In this document: positions 32,385 through 41,406 of the stretch, one piece after another
Layout of the letters: every line of letters begins with the position of its first letter
How positions within the stretch are numbered: position 1 is the first letter of the stretch
Source: Paramagnetospirillum magnetotacticum MS-1
Lineage (GTDB): Bacteria > Pseudomonadota > Alphaproteobacteria > Rhodospirillales > Magnetospirillaceae
Length of the DNA: 64,000 nt
Reading direction: 5' to 3'
Assembly (NCBI RefSeq): GCF_000829825.1
Contig: NZ_JXSL01000030.1
Span: 503,501-567,500, forward strand
Position numbers and translations under genes: made by a program
Notes under the pieces: model-generated
What the model was told of the DNA's origin: nothing
Database searches by the model: none
Seen by the model: only the letters and a program-made list of their open reading frames with translations

Positions 32385-34028
32385 TTAAGGGATCATCCAG
32401 GTCAGCACATAGGCCTGGAGCGTGGTGATCACGCCGATGATGCACACGAAGAAAATGCTGTGCTTCAAGGTGAAGCGGAACAGATTCGACTCGTGGCCGA
32501 CCAGGCCCACGGCGGCGCAGGCCACCGCGATGGACTGGGGCGAGATCATCTTGCCGGTGACGCCGCCGGTGGTGTTGGCGGCGACCATCAGGATGTCGCT
32601 GACCCCCAACTGGTGGGCCGTGGTGGCCTGAAGCGCGCCGAACAGGGCGTTGGACGAGGTGTCCGAGCCGGTCAGGAACACGCCCAGCCACCCCAGAATC
32701 GGGGCGAAGAACGGATAGACATCGCCCGCACCGGTCAGCAGCAGGGCCAGGGTGGTGGACAGGCCCGAGGCATTGGCCACATAGGCGAAGGCCAGAACCG
32801 TGCCGATGGTGTAGATGGGACGCTTCAGTTCGTTCAGGGTCTCGCCGAAGGTCTTCAAGCCTTCCGAGCCCTTCATCCCCAGCATGATGATGGTGATGAT
32901 GGCCGAGATCAGGATGGCGGTGCCGGTGGCCGAGACCAGATTCAGGGTGTAGACGGCGGGCACGGCCTTGGCGGCGGCGACGATGGGCGGCACCTTGGCG
33001 ACAAGGTTGTGCAGATAGGGCACTTCCCAGTTGATATTGGTGAACACCATCTCGCCACCCTTGGCGAACATGGCCTTGAAGGACTTCAGGCTCCACACCG
33101 TCACCACGGCGGTGAGGATCAGGAAGGGCGCCCAGGCCCGCGCCACCTGACCAGCGGTGTAGTCGTGGGAGTGCTTCTCCTCGGCGCCCTCTTCCTTGAA
33201 GCGGAAGATGTTCTTGGGCTGCCAGAACTTGAGGAACACCGTGATGCACACCAGGCTGATCAGGGCCGAGGTGATGTCGGGCAGTTCCGGCCCGATATAG
33301 TTGGAGGTGAACCACACGCCAAAGGCAAAGGAGCCACCGGCCACCAGAATGGCGGGCCAGGTCTCGCGCACGCCTTTGAAGCCGTCCATGATGAAGATGA
33401 TCCAGAACGGCACGAAGACGGCCAACAGCGGCAACTGACGGCCCGCCATGGCGCCGATCTTGAAGGCGTCGAGCCCTGAGACCTGACCGGCGACGATAAT
33501 CGGAATACCCATGGCGCCGAAGGCCACCGGAGCGGTATTGGCGATCAGGCACAGACCGGCGGCATAGAGCGGATTAAAGCCCAGACCCACCAGCAAGGCG
33601 GCGGTGATGGCCACCGGCGCGCCGAAGCCCGCAGCACCTTCGAGGAAGGCGCCGAAGGAAAAGCCGATCATCAGCATCTGCAGACGCTGGTCGGCGGTGA
33701 TGGACACCACCGAGGAGCGGATGATCTCGAACTGTCCGGTCTTGACCGTGACCTTATAGAGGAACACGGCGCCGATGATGATCCAGGCGATGGGCCACAG
33801 GCCGAACAGGAAGCCCTGGACACCGGCCATGAAGGCGCTGGCCACAGGCATCTTGTAGAACAAGATGGCGACCGCGATGGACAGCAGCACCGTGATGGTG
33901 CCCGCCACATGGCCCTTCAGCTTGAGAATGGTCAGGGCGACGAAGAAGAAAATGATCGGAATAGCCGCGATCAGTGACGACAGCCACAGATTACCGGCCG
34001 GGTCGTAGACTTGCATCCAGGCTTGCAT
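32385..34028 (-). CDS. lldP: L-lactate permease
   Basis: A 547-residue inner-membrane lactate/proton symporter of the LctP family, with about 13 hydrophobic segments. Conserved stretches include [42 protein letters not shown], and near the C-terminus [16 protein letters not shown] and [21 protein letters not shown]. It starts at ATG 34028 with GGGGAGG upstream. It is divergent from the FCD regulator and the lactate-oxidation genes, with which it forms one functional locus. Confidence 0.96.
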   Translation of the reverse strand: MQAWMQVYDPAGNLWLSSLIAAIPIIFFFVALTILKLKGHVAGTITVLLSIAVAILFYKMPVASAFMAGVQGFLFGLWPIAWIIIGAVFLYKVTVKTGQFEIIRSSVVSITADQRLQMLMIGFSFGAFLEGAAGFGAPVAITAALLVGLGFNPLYAAGLCLIANTAPVAFGAMGIPIIVAGQVSGLDAFKIGAMAGRQLPLLAVFVPFWIIFIMDGFKGVRETWPAILVAGGSFAFGVWFTSNYIGPELPDITSALISLVCITVFLKFWQPKNIFRFKEEGAEEKHSHDYTAGQVARAWAPFLILTAVVTVWSLKSFKAMFAKGGEMVFTNINWEVPYLHNLVAKVPPIVAAAKAVPAVYTLNLVSATGTAILISAIITIIMLGMKGSEGLKTFGETLNELKRPIYTIGTVLAFAYVANASGLSTTLALLLTGAGDVYPFFAPILGWLGVFLTGSDTSSNALFGALQATTAHQLGVSDILMVAANTTGGVTGKMISPQSIAVACAAVGLVGHESNLFRFTLKHSIFFVCIIGVITTLQAYVLTWMIP

Positions 34029-34104
34029 GGTGCCTCCCCGAAGGTTCGACCGTGCATCCGCTCGAGATGCCGGTGAGGTGTTGACGTTGGGCGTTTCTTG
34101 AACG

Positions 34105-34123
34105 TGGTAACAAAATTTGACCA
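34105..34123. promoter_or_regulatory. Possible operator in the lldP-regulator intergenic region
   Basis: TGGTaacaaaatttgACCA has the TGGT-N11-ACCA symmetry of sites bound by FadR/LldR-type GntR regulators. It lies between the divergent lldP and regulator genes and resembles the two sites before lutA. Confidence 0.45.
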
Positions 34124-34163
34124 GATGATTAGCGTGGATAACTCATTTCGTCTCCGGGTGTAA

Positions 34164-34814
34164 ATGGAAAAGTTGCCATGCCATAATTCCATGGTTGGAT
34201 ACGGCCCTGTGCAGGCCTATCCTGATCCCATGATGCACGCCGCCCCAAAACCGACCTTGAGGAACGCTGGCGAGCCAGCTTCCGATCCCCTGTCCCGCCT
34301 GCTTCAGGCGCACCCGGAGACGGTTTTCGATTATTTCGAATTCCGTCGGGTGATGGCGGGCAGCGCCGCCGCCCTGGCCGCCGAGCGCGCCACGCCCGAG
34401 GATCTGGCCCATCTGCGCGCCTGCATGGAGGCCATGGAGAAGGCCCATGCCCTGGACGATCCCGCCCAGGAGGCCGCCACCGATGCCGAGTTCCATCTGG
34501 CCATCTATCAGTCCGCCCATAATCTGGTCATGAGCCAGGTGATGGGGCGGGTCTTCGACATGCTGAAGGTCGGCGTCTTCTATGACCGTATCGACCTTTA
34601 CCGCCGACGCGGCGTGCGCGACGCCTTCCTGCGCCAGCATCAGGCCATCTGGCAAGCCATCGTCGCGGGGAATCCCGAAGCGGCGCGTATCGCCGCCGAG
34701 GCCCACATCAACTCCACGGAAGAAGCGCTGCGCGAGGCGCAATTCGCCAATTCACGGCGCGATGTGGCGCTGCGCCGCCGCGCGGGCTCGGATCTGACCG
34801 GACGTCCGCGCTGA
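34164..34814 (+). CDS. FCD-domain protein of the FadR/GntR type lacking the winged helix
   Basis: Residues 50-200 (VFDYFEFRRVMAGSAAALAAE, DAEFHLAIYQSAHNLVMSQVM, HQAIWQAIVAGNPEAARIAA) form a complete FCD ligand-binding domain with the metal-ligand His/Asp pattern (D-x3-H, then H). Normal family members carry an N-terminal winged helix of about 70 residues. Here only about 50 residues without such a pattern precede it, and I find no such sequence in any frame upstream to 34029. It would be expected to sense lactate for this locus, but alone it should not bind DNA. The start is uncertain (34164, 34194 or 34230). Confidence 0.75.
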   Translation: MEKLPCHNSMVGYGPVQAYPDPMMHAAPKPTLRNAGEPASDPLSRLLQAHPETVFDYFEFRRVMAGSAAALAAERATPEDLAHLRACMEAMEKAHALDDPAQEAATDAEFHLAIYQSAHNLVMSQVMGRVFDMLKVGVFYDRIDLYRRRGVRDAFLRQHQAIWQAIVAGNPEAARIAAEAHINSTEEALREAQFANSRRDVALRRRAGSDLTGRPR

Positions 34815-34817
34815 AAT

Positions 34818-34836
34818 TGGCAAAATAATTTTACCA
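34818..34836. promoter_or_regulatory. Palindromic operator candidate 1 before lutA
   Basis: TGGCAAAATAATTTTACCA is almost perfectly symmetric (TGG-C-AAAAT-A-ATTTT-A-CCA). It matches the TGG...CCA pattern of GntR/FadR-family operators and lies about 100 bases upstream of lutA. Confidence 0.55.
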
Positions 34837-34847
34837 CTTTACGCGAT

Positions 34848-34867
34848 TGGTAAAAATGCTGTAACCA
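34848..34867. promoter_or_regulatory. Palindromic operator candidate 2 before lutA
   Basis: TGGTAAAAATGCTGTAACCA, a second TGGT...ACCA site 30 bases after the first (about three helical turns), which would allow co-operative binding by one regulator. Confidence 0.5.
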
Positions 34868-34933
34868 TGGTGACGCCGGGGCTCGACCTCCGGCCAAGCA
34901 AGCACTGCCAAAACAATCTCTGGTGGAACGCCC

Positions 34934-35683
34934 ATGTCCAAGCAGCCTCGCCCGGAAAGCGTCTACTTCTTCGGAACCTGCCTGATTGACCTGTTTTACC
35001 CCGCTGCCGGACTGGCCGGGATGGAGCTTTTGAAGCGCGAGGGTCTCAAGGTGGTGTTTCCACCCAAGCAGACCTGCTGCGGCCAGCCCGCCCGCAACAA
35101 CGGCTATCAGGACGAGGCCCGCAAGGTCGCCCGGCTGCAACTGGACTCTTTCCCCGGCGACTGGCCCATCGTGGTGCCGTCGGGCTCCTGCGCGGGCATG
35201 ATGAAGACCCATTATCCCGAGATGTTCGAAGGCACTCCCGATCACGACCGGGCGCAGGCCTTCTCGGCGCGGGTGTTCGAACTGACCGAGTTCCTGGTGG
35301 ATGTCCTGGGCGTCAAGCTTGAGGACAAGGGCCAGCCGGTGACCATCACCTGGCACCCCTCCTGCCATTCCCAGCGCGAAGCCGGTGTGGTGGAACAGCC
35401 CAAATCCCTGCTGCGGCAATTGTCCAACGTCACCCTGATCGAGAACCCGCGCGAAAAGGAATGCTGCGGCTTCGGCGGCGCCTTCGCGGTGCGTCAGGCC
35501 GAGATCTCGGCGGCCATGGTCACCGACAAGGTGGCCTCCATCGAAGAGACCGGCGCCACCAGCGTTGTGTCGGGCGATTGCGGCTGCCTGATGAACATCA
35601 CCGGCGCCGCCGAGAAGGCCAAGAAGGGCTTCAAGGGCCGCCACATCGCCGAGTTCATCCTGGAGCGCTGTCATGGTGGCTGA
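34934..35683 (+). CDS. lutA: Lactate utilization protein LutA (Fe-S binding)
   Basis: A 249-residue CCG-domain protein, a subunit of the LutABC L-lactate oxidation complex. The two cysteine-rich CCG motifs are visible (KQTCCGQPARNNGY and KECCGFGGAFAVRQ), each with its upstream Cys (FFGTCLIDLF; WHPSCH). It overlaps lutB by 11 bases. Two operator-like palindromes precede it. Confidence 0.95.
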   Translation: MSKQPRPESVYFFGTCLIDLFYPAAGLAGMELLKREGLKVVFPPKQTCCGQPARNNGYQDEARKVARLQLDSFPGDWPIVVPSGSCAGMMKTHYPEMFEGTPDHDRAQAFSARVFELTEFLVDVLGVKLEDKGQPVTITWHPSCHSQREAGVVEQPKSLLRQLSNVTLIENPREKECCGFGGAFAVRQAEISAAMVTDKVASIEETGATSVVSGDCGCLMNITGAAEKAKKGFKGRHIAEFILERCHGG

Positions 35684-37109
35684 AACCAAGAAACTGGAAT
35701 TCGGCGCCAAGGCCCATGTGGCGCTGAACGACCCCAAGCTGCGCGCCAATTTCCGCCGCGCCATGGACGGATTGATGACCAAGCGGGCCGCTCAGTTCGC
35801 CGATGTGGCGGAGTGGACCTCCTTGCGCGCCCGAGGCGCGGCGGTGCGCGCCAATGCTCTGGCCAAGCTGCCCGAATTGCTGGAGCAGTTGGAAGCCAAT
35901 TGCCGCAAGAACGGCATTCAGGTGCACTGGGCCGAAACCACCGCCGAGGCCAATGCCATCGTCCTGGGCATCTTAGAAGCGGCGGGCGCCAAGACGGTGA
36001 TCAAGGGCAAGTCCATGGTCACCGAGGAGATGCACCTCAACGCCCATCTGGAAAAACACGGCATCACCCCGGTGGAATCCGATCTGGGCGAATACATCAT
36101 CCAGCTGGCGGGCGAGGCGCCCAGCCATATCGTCATGCCCTGCATCCACAAGAACAAGGCCGAGATCGCCGAACTGTTCCACGACAAGATCGCAGGTCAG
36201 GCCTATACCGAGAATGTGGACGAATTGACGGCGGCCGCCCGCGCCGCGCTGCGCGGCGCTTTCGCGGGCGCCGATGCGGGCATCTCGGGCGTCAATTTCG
36301 CGGTGGCCGAGACCGGCACATTGGTGCTGATCGAGAACGAGGGCAATGGACGGCTGTCCACCACCTTGCCGCCGCTGCATATCGCGGTGACCGGCATCGA
36401 GAAGGTTTTGGAAAAGCTCGACGACGTGCCGCCCTTGTTGTCCTTGCTGCCCCGCTCGGCCACCGGCCAGCCCATCACCACCTATGTCAACATGATCTCC
36501 TCGCCCCGCAAGGAGGGCGAGAAGGACGGGCCCAAGGCGGTGCATCTGGTCCTGCTGGACAATGGGCGGTCCCGGGTCCACGGCGATACCGAACTGCGCG
36601 ACACGCTCCGCTGCATCCGCTGCGCCGCCTGCATGAACCACTGCCCGGTCTATACCAGGGTCGGCGGCCACACTTACAGCTTCACCTATCCCGGCCCCAT
36701 CGGAAAGCTGCTGACCCCGCAGTTGGAAGGCCTCGACTGCGCGGGCGACCAGCCCCATGCCTCGACGCTGTGCCGGGCCTGCGCCGATGTCTGCCCGGTG
36801 AAGATCCCCATTCCCGACCTGCTGGTCCGCCTTCGGACCGAATCGGTGCGCCCCACCAGCCCCGGTGCCGTCAAGGGGGCCGGTTCGGCCACCTCCGCCA
36901 CCGAGACCCTGGGCTGGAAGGGCTGGACCCTGCTTTACGCCTCGCCCCTGGTCTATCGCATCGGCACCAGGATGCTGGGCTGGTTCGGCAATCTGATGCC
37001 GTCCTCGGCACCCATGCTCAAACAATGGACCTCTGTGCGCACCAAGCCGAAATTCGCGCCCAAGAGCCTGCATGAACTGGCCCGCGAGAAGGGGTTCTGT
37101 GATGAATAG
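35673..37109 (+). CDS. lutB: Lactate utilization protein LutB
   Basis: A 478-residue iron-sulfur protein. The N-terminal LUD domain (GITPVESDLGEYIIQLAGEA, GISGVNFAVAETGTLVL) is followed by two [4Fe-4S] motifs (CIRCAACMNHCPVY and CRACADVCPVKIPI) and a DUF3390 C-terminal region. LutB transfers electrons from lactate oxidation toward the quinone pool. It overlaps both neighbours, so the three lut genes are translated as a unit. Confidence 0.95.
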   Translation: MVAETKKLEFGAKAHVALNDPKLRANFRRAMDGLMTKRAAQFADVAEWTSLRARGAAVRANALAKLPELLEQLEANCRKNGIQVHWAETTAEANAIVLGILEAAGAKTVIKGKSMVTEEMHLNAHLEKHGITPVESDLGEYIIQLAGEAPSHIVMPCIHKNKAEIAELFHDKIAGQAYTENVDELTAAARAALRGAFAGADAGISGVNFAVAETGTLVLIENEGNGRLSTTLPPLHIAVTGIEKVLEKLDDVPPLLSLLPRSATGQPITTYVNMISSPRKEGEKDGPKAVHLVLLDNGRSRVHGDTELRDTLRCIRCAACMNHCPVYTRVGGHTYSFTYPGPIGKLLTPQLEGLDCAGDQPHASTLCRACADVCPVKIPIPDLLVRLRTESVRPTSPGAVKGAGSATSATETLGWKGWTLLYASPLVYRIGTRMLGWFGNLMPSSAPMLKQWTSVRTKPKFAPKSLHELAREKGFCDE

Positions 37110-37758
37110 CCCGCGTGAACGCATCCTCGCCCGCCTGAAGGCCGCGCCCAAGGCGGCCGCGCCGCTCCGCCCCGACTGGACGCCGCCCGCCTATGATGCC
37201 GCGACGCGCAAGGCCCGGTTCAAATCCATGCTGGAGGCCTCCCACGCCGACGTGCACGAGGTGAGCGCCACCGACTGGCCCGAACGGCTGAAGACCATCC
37301 TGGCCAATAAGGGCGTCGGCACCATGATCTATGCCCCCGGCACCGATGCGGGCAAGCTGCTGGCCGGGAGCTGGGGCGACAGCCCCACCCGATTGGTGGC
37401 CTATGACCGTCCGGTGGAGGACTTCAAGGACGTGCTGGTCTCCAGGGCCGATGCGGGCTTTACCACCACAAAGGGCGGCATCGCCCAGACCGGATCGCTG
37501 GTCCTGTGGCCCACGCCCGACGAGCCCCGGCTGATGAGCCTGCTGCCGCCCATCCATGTGGCCCTGGTGGAAGAGGCCAGCCTTACCGACAGTCTGGCCG
37601 AGACCATCCGCGCCCAGGGCTGGGCCGGGCAAATGCCCACCAATGCCGTGCTGGTGTCGGGTCCATCCAAGACCGCCGATATCGAACAGACCCTGGCCTA
37701 TGGCGTCCATGGCCCCAAGGAACTGATCGTCTTGCTGATCGGGAGTGTGTCTCCGTGA
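37102..37758 (+). CDS. lutC: Lactate utilization protein LutC
   Basis: A 218-residue LUD-domain protein. Typical segments are MNSPRERILARLKAA, then DAGFTTTKGGIAQTGSLVLW and LPPIHVALVEEASL, close to LutC/YkgG. ATG 37102 overlaps the lutB stop by 8 bases. The stop TGA is shared with the GTG start of the next gene (GTGA). Confidence 0.93.
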   Translation: MNSPRERILARLKAAPKAAAPLRPDWTPPAYDAATRKARFKSMLEASHADVHEVSATDWPERLKTILANKGVGTMIYAPGTDAGKLLAGSWGDSPTRLVAYDRPVEDFKDVLVSRADAGFTTTKGGIAQTGSLVLWPTPDEPRLMSLLPPIHVALVEEASLTDSLAETIRAQGWAGQMPTNAVLVSGPSKTADIEQTLAYGVHGPKELIVLLIGSVSP

Positions 37759-40565
37759 GCCGTACCGCCCCAGACTATTCCGCCCTGCTTCAGGACCTCG
37801 TCGGCGTGATGCCGGTGGAACGCCTGATCACCGATCCGCTGCGCCGTCTGGCCTATGGCACCGATGCCAGCTTCTACCGCCTGGTGCCCCAGGTGGTGGC
37901 CGAAGTCAGGGACGAGGCCGAGGTCAAGGGCGTGCTGGCCGCCTGCCGCCGCTTTTGTGCCCCCGTCACCTTCCGCGCCGCCGGAACCTCGCTCTCGGGT
38001 CAGGCGGTCAGCGATTCCGTGCTGATGATCTTAGGGACCGGCTGGACCCAGGCCGTGGTCGAGGACGAAGGCAAACGCATCCGCCTGCAGCCCGGCGTCA
38101 TCGGCGCCGAGGCCAACCGCCGCCTGGCCGCCTTCGCCCGCAAGATCGGACCCGACCCGGCCAGCATCGATTCGTGCAAGATCGGCGGCATCGCCGCTAA
38201 CAATGCCAGCGGCATGTGCTGCGGCACCTCGGATAATTCCTACCAGACCCTGATGTCCATGCGTCTGGTCCTGGCCGACGGCACCCTGGTGGATACGGGC
38301 AATGCCGACAGCGTCGCCGCCTTCCGCGCCTCCCATTCCGAATTGCTGGCCAAGCTGGACGCCATGGGCAAACGGGTGCGGGGCGACGAGACCCTGGCGG
38401 GGCGCATCCGGCACAAATTCGCCATCAAAAACACCACGGGATATTCCCTGAATGCCCTGGTCGACTTCACCGATCCGCTGGATATCCTGACCCATCTGAT
38501 GATCGGGTCCGAGGGCACGCTGGGCTTCATTGCCGAGATCACCTACCGCACCGTCCCGGAACATGCCCACAAGGCCAGCGCCCTGCTGCTGTTCCCCGAC
38601 ATCGCCGAGGCTTGCCGTACCGTGGCGCTGTTGAAGCAGGCCCCGGTTTCCGCCGTGGAGCTGATGGACCGCGCCAGTCTGCGCTGTGTCGAGGACAAGC
38701 CCGGCATGCCCGCCCAGATCCGGGGGCTGGCCGATGGCGTCACCGCCCTGCTGGTGGAGGCGCGCGGCGAGACGGCCGAAGATCTGGCCGTCAATCTGGC
38801 CGAAATCGCCTCGGTGCTGGCCGGCGTCACCACCGTGTTCCCGCCCGCCTTCACCGATGATCCTTACGAATACGGCAAGCTGTGGAAGATCCGAAAGGGC
38901 CTGTTCCCGGCGGTCGGCGCGGTGCGCCCGGTGGGCACCACGGTGATCATCGAGGATGTGGCCTTCCCCATCGCGTCGCTCGCCGCCGCCACCGTCGATC
39001 TCGAACATCTGTGCCGCAAGCACGGCTATGACGAGGCCATCATCTTCGGCCATGCCCTGGACGGCAATCTGCACTTCGTCTTCACCCAGGATTTCGGCAT
39101 CAAGGCCGAGGTGGAGCGCTACGCCCGCTTCATGGACGAGGTCGCCGAACTCGTCGTCAGGAAATATGACGGCTCGTTAAAGGCCGAGCACGGCACGGGC
39201 CGCAACATGGCCCCCTTCGTGGAGATGGAATGGGGCGCCGAGGCCACGGGGCTGATGTGGGACATCAAGCATCTGCTTGATCCCCAGGGGCTGCTCAATC
39301 CCGGCGTTCTGCTGGACAGGGACCCCCATGCCCATCTGAACAACTTAAAGCCGCTGCCCGCCGCCGACGCGCTGGTCGATACCTGCATCGAATGCGGTTT
39401 CTGCGAGCGCATGTGCCCCAGCCACGGCCTGACGCTTTCGCCCCGCCAGCGCATCACCTCGTGGCGCGAGATCTCGCGCCGCGCCGCCGCCAACGAGAAT
39501 GCCGACGAACTCCGGCGTCTTTACGGCTATCAGGGCATCGACACCTGCGCCGCCTGCGGGCTGTGCGCCACCTCCTGCCCGGTGGGCATCGAGACCGGAC
39601 GTTTGACCAAGAGCCTGCGCGGACGCCGTCTGGGTTCGGGCGCCCATGCCATCGGCCAGTGGACGGCCCGACATTACGGCGCCGCCATGAGCGCCACCCG
39701 CTTTGGCCTGGGTGCCGCCGCCCTGGTTTCGAAAGTGGCCGGGCCGGGCGCCATGGCCGCCATGGCCAATGGATTGCGCAAATTGTCGGGCGGGCTGAGC
39801 CCCAAGATCGGGGAACATCTGCCCACCGCCGCGTCGTTCACGCCCCCGGTCAATGCCCAGACGGGCGAGCGAGTGGTCTATTTCCCCACCTGCGCCGCCC
39901 GCTCCATGGGTCCCGCCTCGGGCGACCCGGAAACGGACTCCCTGCCCACGGTCATGACCCGCGTGCTTCAGCGCGCCGGATTCGGAGTCGTGATGCCCGA
40001 AGGCCTGGACAATCTGTGCTGCGGCCAAGCCTTCGAGAGCAAGGGATTGCAGGCCACCGCCGATGCCAAGGCCGCCGAGTTGGAAGCCGCCCTGTTCAAG
40101 GCCTCGGACCATGGCAAACTGCCCATCGTCATGGATGCCTCGGCCTGTACCTGGCGCATGAAGACCTATCTGGGCAAGCGCCTCAAAGTGCTGGATTCGG
40201 TGGAATTCCTCCACGATGCCGTCCTGCCCCGTCTGTCGCCCAGGCCCCAGGACGCTCCCGTCCTGGTCCATGTCAATTGCGGCGCCCGCAAACAGGGCCT
40301 CGACGACAAGATGGTCGGCCTGGCCAAGGCCTGCGCCAAGACCGCCATCGTGCCCGAGGCCGTCGGCTGCTGCGGCTTTGCCGGTGACAAGGGCTTCACC
40401 ACGCCCGAACTCAACGATCATGCGCTGCGCCATCTGGCCCCCCAGGTGCCGGCGGGTTGCGAGGCAGGCTATTCCTCCAACCGCACCTGCGAGATCGGCT
40501 TGGCCGATCATGCGGATGTGCCGTACCGCTCCATCGTCTATTTGCTGGATCGGGCGACACGCTAG
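37755..40565 (+). CDS. FAD-binding and (Fe-S)-binding oxidoreductase, D-lactate dehydrogenase type
   Basis: A 936-residue fusion. Residues 40-260 are a PCMH-type FAD domain (FRAAGTSLSGQAVSDSVLMIL, KIGGIAANNASGMCCGT, MIGSEGTLGFIAEITYRTVP); then the FAD-oxidase C-terminal domain (FGHALDGNLHFVFTQDF, EHGTGRNMAPFVE). From about 540 come two [4Fe-4S] motifs (CIECGFCERMCPSHG, CAACGLCATSCPVG) and CCG domains (LCCGQAFESKG, GCCGFAGDKGF). This layout is that of the Dld-II D-lactate dehydrogenase and related GlcD-GlcF fusions. With lldP and lutABC it lets the cell oxidise both lactate isomers. GTG 37755 overlaps the lutC stop. Confidence 0.9.
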   Translation: MSRTAPDYSALLQDLVGVMPVERLITDPLRRLAYGTDASFYRLVPQVVAEVRDEAEVKGVLAACRRFCAPVTFRAAGTSLSGQAVSDSVLMILGTGWTQAVVEDEGKRIRLQPGVIGAEANRRLAAFARKIGPDPASIDSCKIGGIAANNASGMCCGTSDNSYQTLMSMRLVLADGTLVDTGNADSVAAFRASHSELLAKLDAMGKRVRGDETLAGRIRHKFAIKNTTGYSLNALVDFTDPLDILTHLMIGSEGTLGFIAEITYRTVPEHAHKASALLLFPDIAEACRTVALLKQAPVSAVELMDRASLRCVEDKPGMPAQIRGLADGVTALLVEARGETAEDLAVNLAEIASVLAGVTTVFPPAFTDDPYEYGKLWKIRKGLFPAVGAVRPVGTTVIIEDVAFPIASLAAATVDLEHLCRKHGYDEAIIFGHALDGNLHFVFTQDFGIKAEVERYARFMDEVAELVVRKYDGSLKAEHGTGRNMAPFVEMEWGAEATGLMWDIKHLLDPQGLLNPGVLLDRDPHAHLNNLKPLPAADALVDTCIECGFCERMCPSHGLTLSPRQRITSWREISRRAAANENADELRRLYGYQGIDTCAACGLCATSCPVGIETGRLTKSLRGRRLGSGAHAIGQWTARHYGAAMSATRFGLGAAALVSKVAGPGAMAAMANGLRKLSGGLSPKIGEHLPTAASFTPPVNAQTGERVVYFPTCAARSMGPASGDPETDSLPTVMTRVLQRAGFGVVMPEGLDNLCCGQAFESKGLQATADAKAAELEAALFKASDHGKLPIVMDASACTWRMKTYLGKRLKVLDSVEFLHDAVLPRLSPRPQDAPVLVHVNCGARKQGLDDKMVGLAKACAKTAIVPEAVGCCGFAGDKGFTTPELNDHALRHLAPQVPAGCEAGYSSNRTCEIGLADHADVPYRSIVYLLDRATR

Positions 40566-40594
40566 GGGCTTGCTCACACTGAGCGCTCATGCCA

Positions 40595-40627
40595 GCCTCT
40601 CCTGCAAATAAATGCGCAAGGAGAGGC
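40595..40627 (+). promoter_or_regulatory. Hairpin that buries the ribosome-binding site of the enoyl-CoA hydratase-family gene
   Basis: GCCTCTCCT (40595-40603) pairs perfectly with AGGAGAGGC (40619-40627) around a 15-base AT-rich loop. The 3' arm is the Shine-Dalgarno sequence of the next gene (ATG 40632). In the folded state the ribosome-binding site is closed, which could give temperature-, ligand- or protein-dependent translation. Confidence 0.5.
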
Positions 40628-40631
40628 GGGA

Positions 40632-41396
40632 ATGAGCGAGTTGGTACTGACCCATGTGGAATGCGGCGTTCAGGTGGTCCGCATGAACCGCCCGGACAAG
40701 AAGAACGCCCTGATCGGCGAGATGTACGCCGCCCTGGCCGAGGCTTTCGCCAAGGGCGAGGCCGATGACGAGGTCGGCGTCTTCCTGATTCTCGGCAGCC
40801 AGACCGACTTTTCCGCCGGCAACGATCTTCCCGACTTCCTGAGCTGGGAGGCGTTATCGGGCTCGGTGGCCGACCGGTTCATCCGTGCGGTGGCCGGGGC
40901 GAAGAAACCCGTGGTCGCCGCCGTGCGCGGCGCGGCCGTCGGCATCGGCTCGACCCTGCTGCCCCATTGCGATCTGGTCTATGCCGCGCCCGGCACCCGT
41001 TTCCACATGCCCTTCATCAATCTGGGCATCGTGCCCGAAGCCGGGTCCAGCCAAACCATGCCGTTGTTGGCCGGGCACCGCCGCGCCGCCGAGATGCTGA
41101 TGCTGGGCGAGCCGTTCGGCGTGGAAACCGCCGAGGCCGTGGGCCTGATCAACGGCGTGGTGCCGGGAGAGGATCTGGAAGAGACCGCCATGGCGGCGGC
41201 GCGCAAGCTGGCGGCCAAGCCGCGTTCCATCCTGATGCAGATCAAGACGCTGATGAAGACTCCGCCCGAACCCATCATGGACCGCCTGACACGCGAGGCG
41301 CGAATCTTCGATGCCTGCCTGAAGGGCGAAGCCCTGACCGAGGCGGTCGCCGCCTTCAAGGAAAAGCGGGCGCCCGACTTTTCCAAGTGCCGGTAG
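40632..41396 (+). CDS. Enoyl-CoA hydratase/isomerase family protein
   Basis: A 254-residue crotonase-fold protein. Landmarks: RMNRPDKKNALIGEMYAAL, SAGNDLPDFL (CoA/oxyanion region), VVAAVRGAAVGIGSTLLPHCDLVYA and MPFINLGIVPEAGSSQTMP, where the Glu in the latter is a usual catalytic residue. The C-terminal helix carries FKEKRAPDF. The substrate is not predictable. It follows the lactate locus by 66 bases but has its own hairpin-masked ribosome-binding site (AAGGAGAGG), so it may be regulated separately. Confidence 0.9.
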   Translation: MSELVLTHVECGVQVVRMNRPDKKNALIGEMYAALAEAFAKGEADDEVGVFLILGSQTDFSAGNDLPDFLSWEALSGSVADRFIRAVAGAKKPVVAAVRGAAVGIGSTLLPHCDLVYAAPGTRFHMPFINLGIVPEAGSSQTMPLLAGHRRAAEMLMLGEPFGVETAEAVGLINGVVPGEDLEETAMAAARKLAAKPRSILMQIKTLMKTPPEPIMDRLTREARIFDACLKGEALTEAVAAFKEKRAPDFSKCR

Positions 41397-41406
41397 ATCG
41401 GTTCGG

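Noticed and set aside
32151-33479. 442-residue plus-strand ORF opposite lldP
   Set aside because: Shadow of a membrane-protein gene with strong family identity.
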